A stretch of 64,000 nt of DNA from Treponema sp. (lineage in GTDB: Bacteria > Spirochaetota > Spirochaetia > Treponematales > Treponemataceae): the NCBI GenBank assembly GCA_016296655.1, contig JAEDIW010000003.1, positions 1 through 64,000 of the forward strand. Reading direction: 5' to 3'. Made by a program: the position numbers and the translations under genes. The notes beneath the pieces are model-generated. The model ran no database searches and was not told the origin of the DNA. It worked only from the letters and a program-made list of their open reading frames with translations. The stretch's first letter is position 1; the number at the start of each line of letters is the position of its first letter. Positions 1-9,110 of this stretch are shown here, piece after piece.

Positions 1-51
1 TTATATTTTATTTTTTTGTCATTGACAAATGGCACAACATATCAGGAGAAG

Positions 52-112
52 GGGTTGTGGCGAAAACGCTTTGCGGTTGAGCCCAAGGGGAAGGCTTTCC
101 CCTTCCTGAAAT
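52..112 (+). repeat. possible degenerate copy of the multi-palindrome intergenic element
   Basis: Holds a hairpin with arms AAGGGGAA and TTCCCCTT around a GGCT loop, followed by CCTGAAA. The same order (hairpin, then CCTGAAA, then the next gene on that strand) is seen in the better copies at 5631-5754, 35163-35280 and 55196-55350. The 5' part is not clearly alignable, so membership is uncertain. Confidence 0.3.
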
Positions 113-169
113 TCTGTGAGGTGATTTTGGACTGTTTTGTGGCAGTGCGGGTTTGATGGGGGGTATGTG

Positions 170-1075
170 ATGACTTTAATTCAGCTTAGGTATGCAACGG
201 TGGTTGCCGGGGAAAATTCGCTTAATGATGCGGCAAAAAAACTTTATATTTCTCAGCCGAGTCTTACGGCGTCGATTCATCAGCTTGAGGATGAGATTGG
301 GGTGGAGCTGTTTATCCGTTCAAAGAGTGGAATCAAGCTGACTCCTGAGGGGGCGGAATTTATTGGCTATGCACGGCAGGTTCTGGAGCAGTATGAGCTT
401 CTGGATGCAAAATATATTCAAAAAAAGAATGCAAAGAAGAAATTCAGTGTTTCGATGCAGCATTATACTTTTGCGGTAAATGCGTTTGTGGAAGTTGTGA
501 AGAGATTTGGCATGGATGAATATGAATTTGCTGTTTACGAAACTAAAACTTATGATGTCATTCAAAATGTAAAAAATTACAGGAGTGAGCTTGGGGTTTT
601 GTATCTGAATGATTTTAACCGCAGGGTTCTGGAAAAATTGTTTAGTCATGATGAAATTGTTTTTACGCCGCTTTTGGAATGTGGCATTTATGTTTATATG
701 GCTAAGTCTAATCCGCTTTCTGCAAAATCTGAAATTTCTATGGAAGAGCTGCAGGAATTTCCGTGTCTTGCCTTTGATCAGGGGGAGCGGAACAGTTTTT
801 ATTTTGCGGAAGAGGTGCTTTCTACGTGGAATTACAGGCAGCTGATTCATGCTAGTGACCGTGCTACGCTGCTTAATTTGATGAAGGGGCTGAACGGCTA
901 TACTTTGTGTTCGGGGATTATTTGCGAAGAGTTGAACGGTGATGAATATTGTGCTGTCCGTTTGAAACGAGATGAAAAAATGACGATTGGATATATTGCC
1001 CGCAGGGATGCTGTAATCAGTTCGATTGGCAGGGAGTATATTGCAGAGCTGTCGAAATATAAGGCGCTGAACTGA
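170..1075 (+). CDS. LysR-family transcriptional regulator
   Basis: Regulator of 301 residues. An N-terminal winged helix-turn-helix (about residues 1-60, with the run SLNDAAKKLYISQPSLTASI) is followed by a LysR-type effector-binding domain. The ATG at 170 is preferred over the TTG at 137 because a G-rich ribosome binding site lies just before it and LysR proteins start close to the helix-turn-helix. LysR proteins usually control a neighbouring operon or their own gene; no divergent partner is inside the window, so the target is unknown. The pseudouridine synthase gene follows on the same strand about 100 bp later. Confidence 0.88.
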   Translation: MTLIQLRYATVVAGENSLNDAAKKLYISQPSLTASIHQLEDEIGVELFIRSKSGIKLTPEGAEFIGYARQVLEQYELLDAKYIQKKNAKKKFSVSMQHYTFAVNAFVEVVKRFGMDEYEFAVYETKTYDVIQNVKNYRSELGVLYLNDFNRRVLEKLFSHDEIVFTPLLECGIYVYMAKSNPLSAKSEISMEELQEFPCLAFDQGERNSFYFAEEVLSTWNYRQLIHASDRATLLNLMKGLNGYTLCSGIICEELNGDEYCAVRLKRDEKMTIGYIARRDAVISSIGREYIAELSKYKALN

Positions 1076-1176
1076 ATTTTTTGCCGGGAAATGCTGGGGC
1101 AGCTGGCGAGATGTGGCAGGCATTGGAAAAGTGTGCCGTGTGGACTGCGAGATGTGGCTGGGAGGGCAGGGGAATT

Positions 1177-2571
1177 ATGGTTTTTCCGTTTGATGAAGGG
1201 TCTGCGTATGAAGAATGCAGGCAGATGATAAAAGAAATTGAAAATGGGTTTCTGCGCATAGAAACTTGTGGGCGGGTAAGTGAAGAACGTGCCGGACAGG
1301 GAGTTATGCTGGGCGCCTTGCTTTGCCGCAATGATGCTGGCGAAAAAGTTGTTTTAAGAACTGTTTCTGGCATTTCAAAAAAACTTGTTCCTGTGCAGAC
1401 AGGAAATGAAATTTATGTTCCTCCTGTTGTGAGTGCATCGGAAATTGACGAGGCTCTTGCAAAAAATGACAGGACAATCCATGAACTTACGGCAAAAATT
1501 AATCTGCTTAAGGAAAAACGAAAATTGCCGGATGGAAAATATTCTGACATGTCAGCAGAAGAAAAGGAGCTTGTTGAAGAACGTGGATTTCTTTGCATGG
1601 AATCCCAGAAAAAAGTTTTTGACTTGTATTCCTTTTTTTGTGCAGATTTGAAAAAGCGTTCGCTCAGGGAAATCTGCGGCGCTGCAAACTTTGTTCGCAG
1701 CGGAAATTCTGTAGAAAAATTGCCGCCGACTGGAACTGGCGACTGCTGTGCCCCAAAGCTTTTAAATTATGCCTACGGGCATGCTCTTGTGCCTTTCAGT
1801 ATATGCGAAGTTTTTTATGGTGCTGGAACAGGTTCAAAAACTTCAGGAATAATTTGCGAGCCTTGCGAGGAACGCTGCGCTCTGATTTTGCCTGAAATGC
1901 TTGGCCTGAAAATTTTATACCGGGACAAAGATATTGTTGTTGTGGACAAGCAGAGTGGGCTTTTAAGCGTTCCTGGCAGGGGACCTGACAAGCAGGACTG
2001 TATTGTAAACCGATTGAAGCGGCTTTTTCCTGAATGCATTGAACAGCCTTCGGTTCATCGGCTAGATATGGAAACCAGCGGGCTTATGGTTCTTGCCTTG
2101 AATGCAGAAAGCCAGCGGAATCTGCGCATTCAGTTTGAAAAAAGCGAAATCCGCAAAAAGTACATTGCTGTTTTAGATGGAAATCTGCTTAAAAAAGGAA
2201 TTAATAGAACTGGTTCCATGGAATTATATTTCCGGCTTGATGTAGACAATCGTCCTCATCAGATTTGGGATGATGTTTATGGAAAAAAAGCTGTAACTCA
2301 GTGGCAGATTCTTGGAATTGAATCTTACACCGCACCAAATGGCCAGAAACGTTCTGTTACAAGAGTTGAATTTGTGCCGCTGACAGGAAGAACTCATCAG
2401 CTCAGGCTTGCAAGTGCGGACAGCCACGGCTTTGGTGTGCCTATTGTAGGCGATAGTTTATATGGTACTTGTGCTGAGGGCGAAAGGCTTTTGCTCCATG
2501 CCTGCTGCCTTGCCTTTGTTCATCCGGCAACAGGCATGCCAATGGAATTTGACTGCAAAAGCCCGTTCTAA
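1177..2571 (+). CDS. RluA-family pseudouridine synthase with long N-terminal extension
   Basis: Converts uridine to pseudouridine in RNA (rRNA or tRNA target not deducible). The C-terminal half carries the RluA catalytic segment HRLDMETSG, whose Asp is the nucleophile in the family, then the downstream motif GRTHQLRL. About 240 residues precede the catalytic domain with no recognisable S4 fold, so the protein (464 aa) is longer than a minimal RluA. The ATG at 1177 follows a purine-rich GGGAGGGCAGGGG site; the frame is open upstream to a TTG at 1081 with a poorer context. A weak hairpin with a T-run follows the stop. Confidence 0.85.
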   Translation: MVFPFDEGSAYEECRQMIKEIENGFLRIETCGRVSEERAGQGVMLGALLCRNDAGEKVVLRTVSGISKKLVPVQTGNEIYVPPVVSASEIDEALAKNDRTIHELTAKINLLKEKRKLPDGKYSDMSAEEKELVEERGFLCMESQKKVFDLYSFFCADLKKRSLREICGAANFVRSGNSVEKLPPTGTGDCCAPKLLNYAYGHALVPFSICEVFYGAGTGSKTSGIICEPCEERCALILPEMLGLKILYRDKDIVVVDKQSGLLSVPGRGPDKQDCIVNRLKRLFPECIEQPSVHRLDMETSGLMVLALNAESQRNLRIQFEKSEIRKKYIAVLDGNLLKKGINRTGSMELYFRLDVDNRPHQIWDDVYGKKAVTQWQILGIESYTAPNGQKRSVTRVEFVPLTGRTHQLRLASADSHGFGVPIVGDSLYGTCAEGERLLLHACCLAFVHPATGMPMEFDCKSPF

Positions 2572-2577
2572 GATTTT

Positions 2578-2608
2578 GATGCTGTGTTTTTCAGGCAGCG
2601 TTTTTTTT
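2578..2608 (+). terminator. probable Rho-independent terminator after the pseudouridine synthase
   Basis: Short stem ATGCTG/CAGCGT (one T-G wobble) followed by eight T residues. It sits between the convergent ends of the pseudouridine synthase and flavin reductase genes. Confidence 0.5.
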
Positions 2609-3167
2609 ATTTTTTCAGTTCAAGTCCATCTTTGAAGGCATGCCCTACTGATTCTCCAAGTGTAATGTAAAGTCTGTTTATAGGGTCATAGGTTACAGGT
2701 TCTAGCTTTTTGTAATCTATTGTGCCGTCTGTCAGGATTTTTTCATCTGCACAGACATTTACAATTTCACCGAAAAGATGACCTGATTTTTCATCGTAGC
2801 TGGTAAACTTGCATTCCAGTGCAAAAGGAAGTTCTTCAAAAAGAGGGGCATCAACATTTTCAGCTTTTACGGCATGGAATCCAGCTTTTTCGACTTTGCC
2901 AGGTTCTGAATTGCCTGAAACAAGTCCCGCGTAATCGCAGGCTTTGACCTGAGATTTAGTTCCAAGGCTTACAGTAAATTCTTTTTTTGCAAGCAGATTT
3001 TTTACGGTTTTGTGGTCAGGTGCAAGGCACAGGAAAATCTGTGCGGTGTCACCGATTGAGCCCCATGCTGCGTTCATGACATTTGCATTGCCGTTTTCGT
3101 CGTATGTTCCAATGATGAAAACAGGCATTGGGTAAAGCCATTCCTTTGCTCCAAAATTTTTTCTCAT
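2607..3167 (-). CDS. flavin reductase-like FMN-binding protein
   Basis: Protein of 186 residues of the flavin reductase-like/FMN-binding split-barrel family, cytosolic. The N-terminal segment (YPMPVFIIGTYDENGNANVM, then a Trp-Gly-Ser stretch) matches the family's flavin-binding region. Such proteins use NAD(P)H to reduce FMN or bind FMN in electron transfer; the partner is not evident here. The ATG has a GGAGG site close upstream. It is divergent from the amino-acid ABC operon, with about 180 bp between. Confidence 0.82.
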   Translation of the reverse strand: MRKNFGAKEWLYPMPVFIIGTYDENGNANVMNAAWGSIGDTAQIFLCLAPDHKTVKNLLAKKEFTVSLGTKSQVKACDYAGLVSGNSEPGKVEKAGFHAVKAENVDAPLFEELPFALECKFTSYDEKSGHLFGEIVNVCADEKILTDGTIDYKKLEPVTYDPINRLYITLGESVGHAFKDGLELKK

Positions 3168-3314
3168 TTTTTGCCTCCGTTTTCAGATGTGCCGGTTGAC
3201 TGTAAAAGTAAAGACAGGCACATATCTGTTGAATTTTTTCCAGTGAAGTCTAGCAGATTGTGTAAAAAATTGCATCAAATTTTGATTTTTTATGGCACTA
3301 TGCCTTGAATTTAT

Positions 3315-3343
3315 TTGAAAAGGAAAATTCAAAGCTGTATATT
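3315..3343 (+). promoter_or_regulatory. sigma70-type promoter of the cystine-like ABC operon, leaderless geometry
   Basis: The -35 box TTGAAA (3315-3320), a 17-bp spacer and the -10 box TATATT (3338-3343) end only 6 nt before the ATG at 3350. Transcription would start at or next to the start codon. No ribosome binding site lies in the expected place. Confidence 0.6.
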
Positions 3344-3349
3344 TAAAAT

Positions 3350-4018
3350 ATGTTTTCTCAGAGGCTTTTACACATCATCGGGGATTCGTTTTTCAAAATT
3401 CTGTTGCCGGGTCTTACAATGACAGTTCCGCTGACAGTTTTATCATTCAGCTTTGCTCTGATTATTGCGGTTATTGTTGCCATGATTCAGTTTGCAAAAA
3501 TCCGTGTTCTTAAAGAAATTGCGCGGTTTTACATCTGGATTATCAGGGGAACTCCAGTTTTAGTTCAGCTGTATCTGGTGTTTTACGGACTTCCGGGGCT
3601 TGGAATAACGCTTGACCCTTTTCCGTCGGCAGTAATTGTTTTTTCTATTAATGAAGGGGCTTATGCTGCAGAAACTGTAAGGGCTGCTCTGGAATCAATC
3701 CCCAAAGGACAGATTGAAGCAGGCTATTGCGCCGGCATGACTTATTTTCAGATAATGAGGAGAATTGTTTTGCCGCAGGCATTTAGGACGGCTTTTCCGC
3801 CGCTTTCAAATTCTCTGATTGCCATGGTAAAAGAAACTTCGCTTGCCGCAAATATTACGGTTGTGGAAATGTTTATGGCTGCTCAGCGCATTGTTGCCCG
3901 AACTTATGAACCTCTGGCACTGTATTGCGAAGTTGCCCTGATTTATCTGCTTTTTTCCACCGTGCTTACAAAACTTCAGGCGGCTGGTGAAAAACGGCTC
4001 AATGCTGCCGGTTACTAG
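3350..4018 (+). CDS. polar amino-acid ABC transporter permease
   Basis: Inner-membrane permease (222 aa) of the HisM/GlnP class. It shows several hydrophobic segments and the family's cytoplasmic loop for contact with the ATPase (EAGYCAGMTYFQIMRRIVLPQA). It is the first gene of a three-gene operon with the ATPase (8 bp downstream) and a lipoprotein binding subunit. The binding subunit resembles cystine-binding proteins, so L-cystine is a reasonable guess, but substrates of this family cannot be read reliably from sequence. The start lacks a ribosome binding site, see the promoter entry. Confidence 0.88.
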   Translation: MFSQRLLHIIGDSFFKILLPGLTMTVPLTVLSFSFALIIAVIVAMIQFAKIRVLKEIARFYIWIIRGTPVLVQLYLVFYGLPGLGITLDPFPSAVIVFSINEGAYAAETVRAALESIPKGQIEAGYCAGMTYFQIMRRIVLPQAFRTAFPPLSNSLIAMVKETSLAANITVVEMFMAAQRIVARTYEPLALYCEVALIYLLFSTVLTKLQAAGEKRLNAAGY

Positions 4019-4026
4019 GGGCTAAA

Positions 4027-4758
4027 ATGATGATTGAAGTGAAAAATTTGAAAAAATCTTTTGGTGCGCTTCAGGTTCTGAAAGGTGTTGATTTGAATGT
4101 AGAAAAAGGGGATGTGGTTGCAATTGTAGGGCCTAGCGGTTCGGGAAAAACTACGCTTTTGCGCTGCATGAATTTTCTGGAAACGGCGGACAGCGGAACT
4201 TTGGCTTTTGACAGCGAAATTTTTGATTTAAGGACAATAAGCAAAAAAGACATCCTTCGCCTGCGCCGGAAAACTGGGTTTGTCTTTCAAAATTTCAATC
4301 TGTTCAGAAACATGACAGTCCTTGGCAACGTAATGGAAGGCCTTGTAACAGCCAGGAAAATTCCTGTGGGGCAGGCTGAACAAACTGCCCGAACTGCTCT
4401 TGAAAAGGTGGGGCTTTTGGATAAGGCAGATTCTTTTCCGCATCAGCTTTCAGGGGGACAGCAGCAGAGGGCAGCTATTGCCAGAGCTCTTGCCGTAAAT
4501 CCTGGAATCATTTATTTTGATGAACCGACTAGTGCTCTGGACCCTGAACTTACAGGAGAAATTCTTGCTGTAATGAAAAAACTTGCAGAAGAAGGCATGA
4601 CAATGGTTGTGGTTACCCATGAAATGGGATTTGCCCGCAATGTTTCTACAAAAACTGTTTTTATGGAAAACGGCGAGGTGATTGAAAGCGGAAATTCAAA
4701 AGATGTTTTTGAAAATCCAAAAAAGGAACGGACAAGAGAATTTTTGAACTGTAAGTGA
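4027..4758 (+). CDS. polar amino-acid ABC transporter ATP-binding protein
   Basis: ATPase subunit (243 aa) that powers the importer. Visible motifs are Walker A GPSGSGKTT, the signature LSGGQQQR, Walker B IIYFDEP and the switch histidine in VVVTHEM. The length and motif spacing match the GlnQ/HisP class. It lies between the permease and the binding lipoprotein in one transcription unit. Confidence 0.92.
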   Translation: MMIEVKNLKKSFGALQVLKGVDLNVEKGDVVAIVGPSGSGKTTLLRCMNFLETADSGTLAFDSEIFDLRTISKKDILRLRRKTGFVFQNFNLFRNMTVLGNVMEGLVTARKIPVGQAEQTARTALEKVGLLDKADSFPHQLSGGQQQRAAIARALAVNPGIIYFDEPTSALDPELTGEILAVMKKLAEEGMTMVVVTHEMGFARNVSTKTVFMENGEVIESGNSKDVFENPKKERTREFLNCK

Positions 4759-4807
4759 TTTGCCGCTTGGCCGGCTTTGTATATACGATGTTTTACGGGA
4801 GATTTTT

Positions 4808-5602
4808 ATGAAAATTTTTAAAATTTTATCGGTTTTTTGTTTTACGATTTTTGTAATTTGTGGTTGTGCAAAAAAAACTTCGGGTGATGAGCTTTTGGGC
4901 GAAATAAAAAAGAAAGGCGAAATGGTCATTGCTACTGAAGGAACTTGGGCTCCGTGGACATTCCACGACGAAAAGGACATGTTGACAGGCTTTGACATTG
5001 AAGTTGCCCGGAAAATTGCAGAAAAAATTGGGGTAAAGGCAAATTTTGTAGAAGTTGAATGGGACGGAATTTTTGCAGGAATTGATTCCAAACGTTACGA
5101 TTTGGCTGCAAACGGTGTTGAAATTACCCCGGAACGGGCCCAGAAATACGATTTTTCTGAACCGTACTGCTATATTTACACGGCCATAATTGTTCGCGGT
5201 GACAATGATTCCATACATTCGTTTGAGGATTTAAAGGGAAAGCAGACTGCAAATACTTTGGCAAGCACTTATGCAAATCTTGCTGAAAGTTACGGCGCTC
5301 ATGCAGTTGGCGTTGATGATTTGAATCAGACTTTGCAGCTGGTTTTGGAAGGCCGTGTAGATGCAACTTTGAATGCTGACATTTCGTTCTACGATTACAT
5401 GAAAGTTCATCCTGATGCAAACCTGAAAATTGTTGCACGAACAAAGGATTCTTCACAGGTTGCTATTCCGCTGCGGAAGAACGAAACTACTCAGTCCCTG
5501 CTGAAAGAAATTAATTCTGCAATTCTGGAACTTCGTCGTGATGGTACTCTTTCAGAATTGTCCAAAAAATTTTTTGGTGAAGATTTTTCAAATAAAAAAT
5601 AA
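4808..5602 (+). CDS. amino-acid-binding lipoprotein of the ABC importer (cystine-like)
   Basis: Extracytoplasmic solute-binding lipoprotein of 264 residues. The start at 4808 gives a short basic N-terminus, a hydrophobic helix and a lipobox ending CGC, where the Cys would be lipidated. The mature part follows the family 3 binding-protein pattern (WAPWTFHDEKDMLTGFDIEV, then AANGVEITPERAQKYDFSEP). This resembles cystine/polar amino-acid binding proteins. The frame is open upstream to 4760, but that would destroy the signal peptide. A GGGAG-like site precedes the ATG. Confidence 0.88.
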   Translation: MKIFKILSVFCFTIFVICGCAKKTSGDELLGEIKKKGEMVIATEGTWAPWTFHDEKDMLTGFDIEVARKIAEKIGVKANFVEVEWDGIFAGIDSKRYDLAANGVEITPERAQKYDFSEPYCYIYTAIIVRGDNDSIHSFEDLKGKQTANTLASTYANLAESYGAHAVGVDDLNQTLQLVLEGRVDATLNADISFYDYMKVHPDANLKIVARTKDSSQVAIPLRKNETTQSLLKEINSAILELRRDGTLSELSKKFFGEDFSNKK

Positions 5603-5630
5603 ATTCTGGGCGATGCATTTTTAGAAGTTT

Positions 5631-5754
5631 GGAGCGGCATAGGATTGAAGGGGCTTTAGTCCACCGCAGGACGCTTGCGGCCGAGGAGGATGAGCGGATA
5701 GCGAACCCCGGAAAGCCTGGTTTTTGCGGTTTGCCGCAAAAAGCCGCCCTGAAA
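5631..5754 (+). repeat. multi-palindrome intergenic element, copy A
   Basis: Contains GGAGCGGCA near its 5' end, a CCGCA/TGCGG hairpin, the string CGGAAAGCCTGG, then a terminal hairpin with arms GGTTTTTGCGG (5719-5729) and CCGCAAAAAGCC (5734-5745), and ends GCCGCCCTGAAA. The order and the flanking strings are shared with copies at 13737, 16943, 35163, 55196 and 63441. It ends 38 bp before the next plus-strand gene. Confidence 0.75.
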
Positions 5755-5792
5755 AGAGTAGCTGATTTTAGAAAGAAAAAAGGTGATTTGCG

Positions 5793-6248
5793 ATGAATGA
5801 TTTTATGAAGCTTGCAGTTGAAGAGGCTGAAAAGGGAATTGCTTCGAATGAAGGCGGGCCTTTTGGATGTGTAATTGTAAAAAATGGGGAAGTTGTCGGA
5901 AAAGGGCACAATCAGGTTGTAAAAAATAATGATCCGACTTGTCATGGTGAAATGATGGCAATCCGCGAGGCCTGCAGAAAAACGGGAAATTTTGACCTTT
6001 CTGGCTGCGAACTTTACACGACTGGAGAGCCTTGTCCGATGTGCTTTGGGGCAATTTTGTGGGCAAATATTTCAAAGGTTTTCTATGGCTGTAACATAAA
6101 GGACACTGAAAAGATTGGTTTCAGGGACAGGCGTTTTTATGAGGACAGCGAAAAAATAAAAGCTGAACTTTTTGAAGAAAATGGGCGTGAAGAATGCCTT
6201 GAACTTTACAGAAAATATAGTCAAAGGATTGAAAAAACAAATTACTAG
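5793..6248 (+). CDS. guanine deaminase-like nucleoside/base deaminase
   Basis: Zinc-dependent deaminase (151 aa) of the cytidine/deoxycytidylate family, closest in pattern to bacterial guanine deaminase (guanine to xanthine plus ammonia). Visible are the N-terminal GGPFGCVIVKNG, the zinc ligand and catalytic pair CHGE (the family usually has HAE), and the second and third zinc ligands in PCPMCFGA. The C-terminal segment IGFRDRRFYED fits the guanine deaminase tail, where tRNA adenosine deaminases differ. It stands alone between repeat copy A and the decarboxylase gene. A GGTGAT-type site precedes the ATG. Confidence 0.82.
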   Translation: MNDFMKLAVEEAEKGIASNEGGPFGCVIVKNGEVVGKGHNQVVKNNDPTCHGEMMAIREACRKTGNFDLSGCELYTTGEPCPMCFGAILWANISKVFYGCNIKDTEKIGFRDRRFYEDSEKIKAELFEENGREECLELYRKYSQRIEKTNY

Positions 6249-6399
6249 CGCTGGATTTTTTTGTGCTATAGCTGCGAGGTCGTTATGGTTGGCTGAATGG
6301 TCGGTCTTAATTGATGGGCTTAATGGTCGGGCTGAGCAGCGGAATGCTTGAAGAAATTGAAAAATCTAAAAAAAATATATTTTTTTTGAAAAAAAGTGT

Positions 6400-6427
6400 T
6401 TGCATGACCGGCTATGTGTGATATTCT
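6400..6427 (+). promoter_or_regulatory. predicted promoter of the decarboxylase gene
   Basis: The -35 box TTGCAT (6400-6405), a 16-bp spacer and the -10 box TATTCT (6422-6427). This leaves a leader of about 80 nt before the TTG start at 6514. The stretch 6249-6399 holds short near-repeats of ATGGTCGG and an AT-rich run but no gene. Confidence 0.45.
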
Positions 6428-6513
6428 CCATTCACCGTTAAAAACTGCTGTATGCTGAAAAGGCGTGGGCGGGACTAGTTCCGCATTTTTTGACATTCCA
6501 GGGGTAAACGAAA

Positions 6514-7677
6514 TTGTATAATCGTGAAGATTTCGTTTCCAATTCTGATTGGAAAAAATTTCTGGAGTTTTCGAAGAATCTGGAAACTCCTAATATCGTT
6601 GTCAACGTCAACACCGTTAGAAAAAATTTCATAAAGTTACGTGATTCTTTTCCTTATGCGCGCATTTATTATGCTATGAAGGCCAATCCCGGTGAACCTG
6701 TTCTAAAAATGCTTATTGAAGAAGGCTGTTGCTTTGACATAGCATCCCGCTATGAGCTGGATAAAATCCTTGCTCTTGGGGCTAAGCCTGATAATCTTTC
6801 TTATGGCAATACAATTAAAAAAGCCCGCGACGTAAAGTATTTTTACGAAAAAGGCGTGCGCATGTTTGCAACAGACAGCAAGGAAGATCTTAAAAATATT
6901 GCAGAATTTGCCCCGAAATCCAGGGTTTATGTCCGCATTCTTGTTGAAAATTCTGTTACGGCAGACTGGCCTCTTTCCAGAAAATTCGGCTGCCATCCTG
7001 ATATGGCCTATGATTTGCTTGTACAGGCGCGCGATATGGGGCTTACTCCTTATGGAATCAGTTTCCATGTAGGCAGCCAGCAGCGTGATATTGGTCAGTG
7101 GAATGATGCCATTGCAAAGGCAAAATATCTTTTCAATTCTCTGGAAGAAGAGGAAGATATAAAGCTTACGATGATTAACATGGGCGGAGGTTTTCCTGCT
7201 TCTTACATAGAGCCTACAAATACTCTTGATGTTTATGCTTCTGAAATTACCCGATATCTGCAGGATGACTTTGGCGAAGATATCCCGGAAATTATTCTGG
7301 AGCCTGGACGTTCGCTTGTTGCCGATGCAGGAATCCTTACGAGTGAAGTTGTACTCATTTCAAGGAAAAACAATACGGCTTTGAGCCGCTGGGTTTACAT
7401 TGATGCTGGAAAATTCAACGGGCTTATTGAAACTCTCGATGAGTCAATAAAATATCCTATTGTTACGGAAAAAGATGGAGGCAAGGAAAGCGAAGTAATT
7501 ATTGCCGGCCCGACTTGTGACAGTATGGACATCATGTATGAAGATGCAAAGTACAAGCTGCCCCGTGATTTGAAAATAGGCGACAAATTGTACTGGCTTT
7601 CAACGGGAGCATATACTTCAACTTATGCTTCTGTAGAGTTTAACGGCTTTCCGCCGCTGAAAACCTATTTTATGTAG
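6514..7677 (+). CDS. ornithine/lysine decarboxylase-like PLP enzyme (fold type III)
   Basis: PLP-dependent group IV decarboxylase (387 aa) of the ornithine/diaminopimelate/arginine decarboxylase superfamily, likely making putrescine or cadaverine. The PLP lysine lies in YYAMKANP, with HVGSQ, GGGFP and the phosphate-binding EPGRSL. The second-subunit catalytic Cys is in GPTCDSMD. The length and motifs fit bacterial ornithine/lysine decarboxylases better than LysA, but substrate choice is not certain. The start is TTG at 6514, supported by CAGGGG about 9 nt upstream; no ATG fits. Confidence 0.85.
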   Translation: MYNREDFVSNSDWKKFLEFSKNLETPNIVVNVNTVRKNFIKLRDSFPYARIYYAMKANPGEPVLKMLIEEGCCFDIASRYELDKILALGAKPDNLSYGNTIKKARDVKYFYEKGVRMFATDSKEDLKNIAEFAPKSRVYVRILVENSVTADWPLSRKFGCHPDMAYDLLVQARDMGLTPYGISFHVGSQQRDIGQWNDAIAKAKYLFNSLEEEEDIKLTMINMGGGFPASYIEPTNTLDVYASEITRYLQDDFGEDIPEIILEPGRSLVADAGILTSEVVLISRKNNTALSRWVYIDAGKFNGLIETLDESIKYPIVTEKDGGKESEVIIAGPTCDSMDIMYEDAKYKLPRDLKIGDKLYWLSTGAYTSTYASVEFNGFPPLKTYFM

Positions 7678-7696
7678 CCGGCAAAAGTTTGTTGTA

Positions 7697-7730
7697 CAGG
7701 AACGGTTTTGCTGAAAAGCTGCCGTTCCTG
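7697..7730. terminator. hairpin between the decarboxylase and transporter genes
   Basis: Nine-bp perfect stem CAGGAACGG/CCGTTCCTG. No T-run follows on the plus strand, so termination is possible but not certain. Confidence 0.4.
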
Positions 7731-7761
7731 TATATAGTGTATGGATTTTGAAAAGAATTCG

Positions 7762-7797
7762 GAATGACACTGTATTTTGAACTTTTCAGACAGCCCT
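7762..7797 (-). repeat. GGGCTGTC-type element end overlapping the transporter stop codon
   Basis: Read on the minus strand it begins GGGCTGTCTGAAAAGTTCAA and matches the end of the element at 57837-57933. The transporter's last residues (Ala-Val-stop) are encoded inside this end sequence. No opposite end was found on the left. Confidence 0.55.
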
Positions 7798-8991
7798 GAA
7801 AATTCCGCTGACTTTCAAAATATTCAGCAAAATGTACAAAATGCATAAAAGTGCAAGGCACAGAATGTTCAGAAATGTAAAAACTGCCATGTAATTTTTT
7901 CCGCATTTTTGTGTGAGTTCTGCGTTTTCCGGGTTTTTGTAGATTTTGTAGGAAATCAGGCTTGCAAGCGAAGCGACCAGAGTTCCAAGCCCGCCGATGT
8001 TTACGCCCAAAAGCAGCTTTTCATGGCTTTCGCAGAACGGTTCAAGAAGCAGAGCCGCAGGAACATTGCTTATAACCTGACTTGCCAGAATCCCTGAAAT
8101 AAATTCATTTCCTTTTACAATTGTCTGCAAAAATGTCTTTATGGACTCGATTTTTCCGATGTTGCCTGTAAAAATGAAAAATGCACAGAAAGTAAGCAGA
8201 AGCATGTAGTCGACTTTTAAAAGAATCTGCCGGTCTGTTGCAAAAACTGCCACAAAAATTATAAATGCCAGAAAATGTGCAGGAATCAGGCGAAATACGC
8301 ACAAAAGGCATAAGCAGAAAAGAATTGTGCATGCAAAAATCTTTTCTTTTTTATTTGCTTTATGTTTATGAGGTTTGTCACTTTCTTCTGTAGAATTTGC
8401 AGGATTTGAATGGTCTGTGCCGTCAAAATCAATCTGAGTTTTTGGAATGAAAAAAGTCAGCAGAACAAGAACCAGCAGGGAAAATGCAGTATAGGGCAGC
8501 AAAATCCTGACAAAGCCGATTGCAGAAATATCCATCTGTGTATATAGAAAAAGATTCTGTGGATTGCCTAAAGGTGTGAGCATGCTGCCCAGGTTTGCGG
8601 CAATTGTTTCGAGTACTGTCAGAAATGCGGCCTGCCTGTAAGCTTTGAGTTTTTTTATGATTATCAGGGTAAACGGCACAAGGGTAATCAGCGCAACGTC
8701 ATTTGTTATGAACATACTCAGGAAAAAGCAGCTTACAGTCAGTGCAAGTGCAGTTGACCTGAAGTTTTTCATCTTTCTGCATAAAAATTCAGCTCCTGCG
8801 GTGAAAACCTGGCATGTCTGAAATCCTGATACAACTGTCATGAGCGAAAATAAAATGAACAGAACCCTCATGTTAAAATATTCTGCATAATCTGCACTTG
8901 GCGGAACAAAAACTGCAGATATGGCGGCGGCTACAAAAGCTGCTGTAAAAACGGCTTCCCGTCTGGCAAACGCAATGATTTTTTTTAGCAT
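7786..8991 (-). CDS. SLC13/ArsB-like ion transporter membrane protein
   Basis: Polytopic inner-membrane protein of about 401 residues with roughly ten to twelve hydrophobic segments. It belongs to the ion transporter superfamily that includes SLC13/CitT, ArsB and NhaD. The segment FITNDVALITLVPF and the later SNVPAALLL match the paired re-entrant motifs of that group; NLGSMLTPLGNPQN is also typical. The substrate (anion, dicarboxylate or sodium/proton) is not deducible. The start is either ATG 8991 or TTG 8997; a GGGAG site is 5 nt from the TTG and 11 nt from the ATG. The C-terminus runs into a repeat end. Confidence 0.8.
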   Translation of the reverse strand: MLKKIIAFARREAVFTAAFVAAAISAVFVPPSADYAEYFNMRVLFILFSLMTVVSGFQTCQVFTAGAEFLCRKMKNFRSTALALTVSCFFLSMFITNDVALITLVPFTLIIIKKLKAYRQAAFLTVLETIAANLGSMLTPLGNPQNLFLYTQMDISAIGFVRILLPYTAFSLLVLVLLTFFIPKTQIDFDGTDHSNPANSTEESDKPHKHKANKKEKIFACTILFCLCLLCVFRLIPAHFLAFIIFVAVFATDRQILLKVDYMLLLTFCAFFIFTGNIGKIESIKTFLQTIVKGNEFISGILASQVISNVPAALLLEPFCESHEKLLLGVNIGGLGTLVASLASLISYKIYKNPENAELTQKCGKNYMAVFTFLNILCLALLCILYILLNILKVSGIFRAV

Positions 8992-9110
8992 GCGCAATTA
9001 TACTCCCATGCATAGAGTTTATACAATAAGAAGTTTTTAAGGTTCTCTTGTATAAAAAATTTAATAGTGTTATACTTCGATGCATAAATATTTAATTGGA
9101 GTGTATAGTT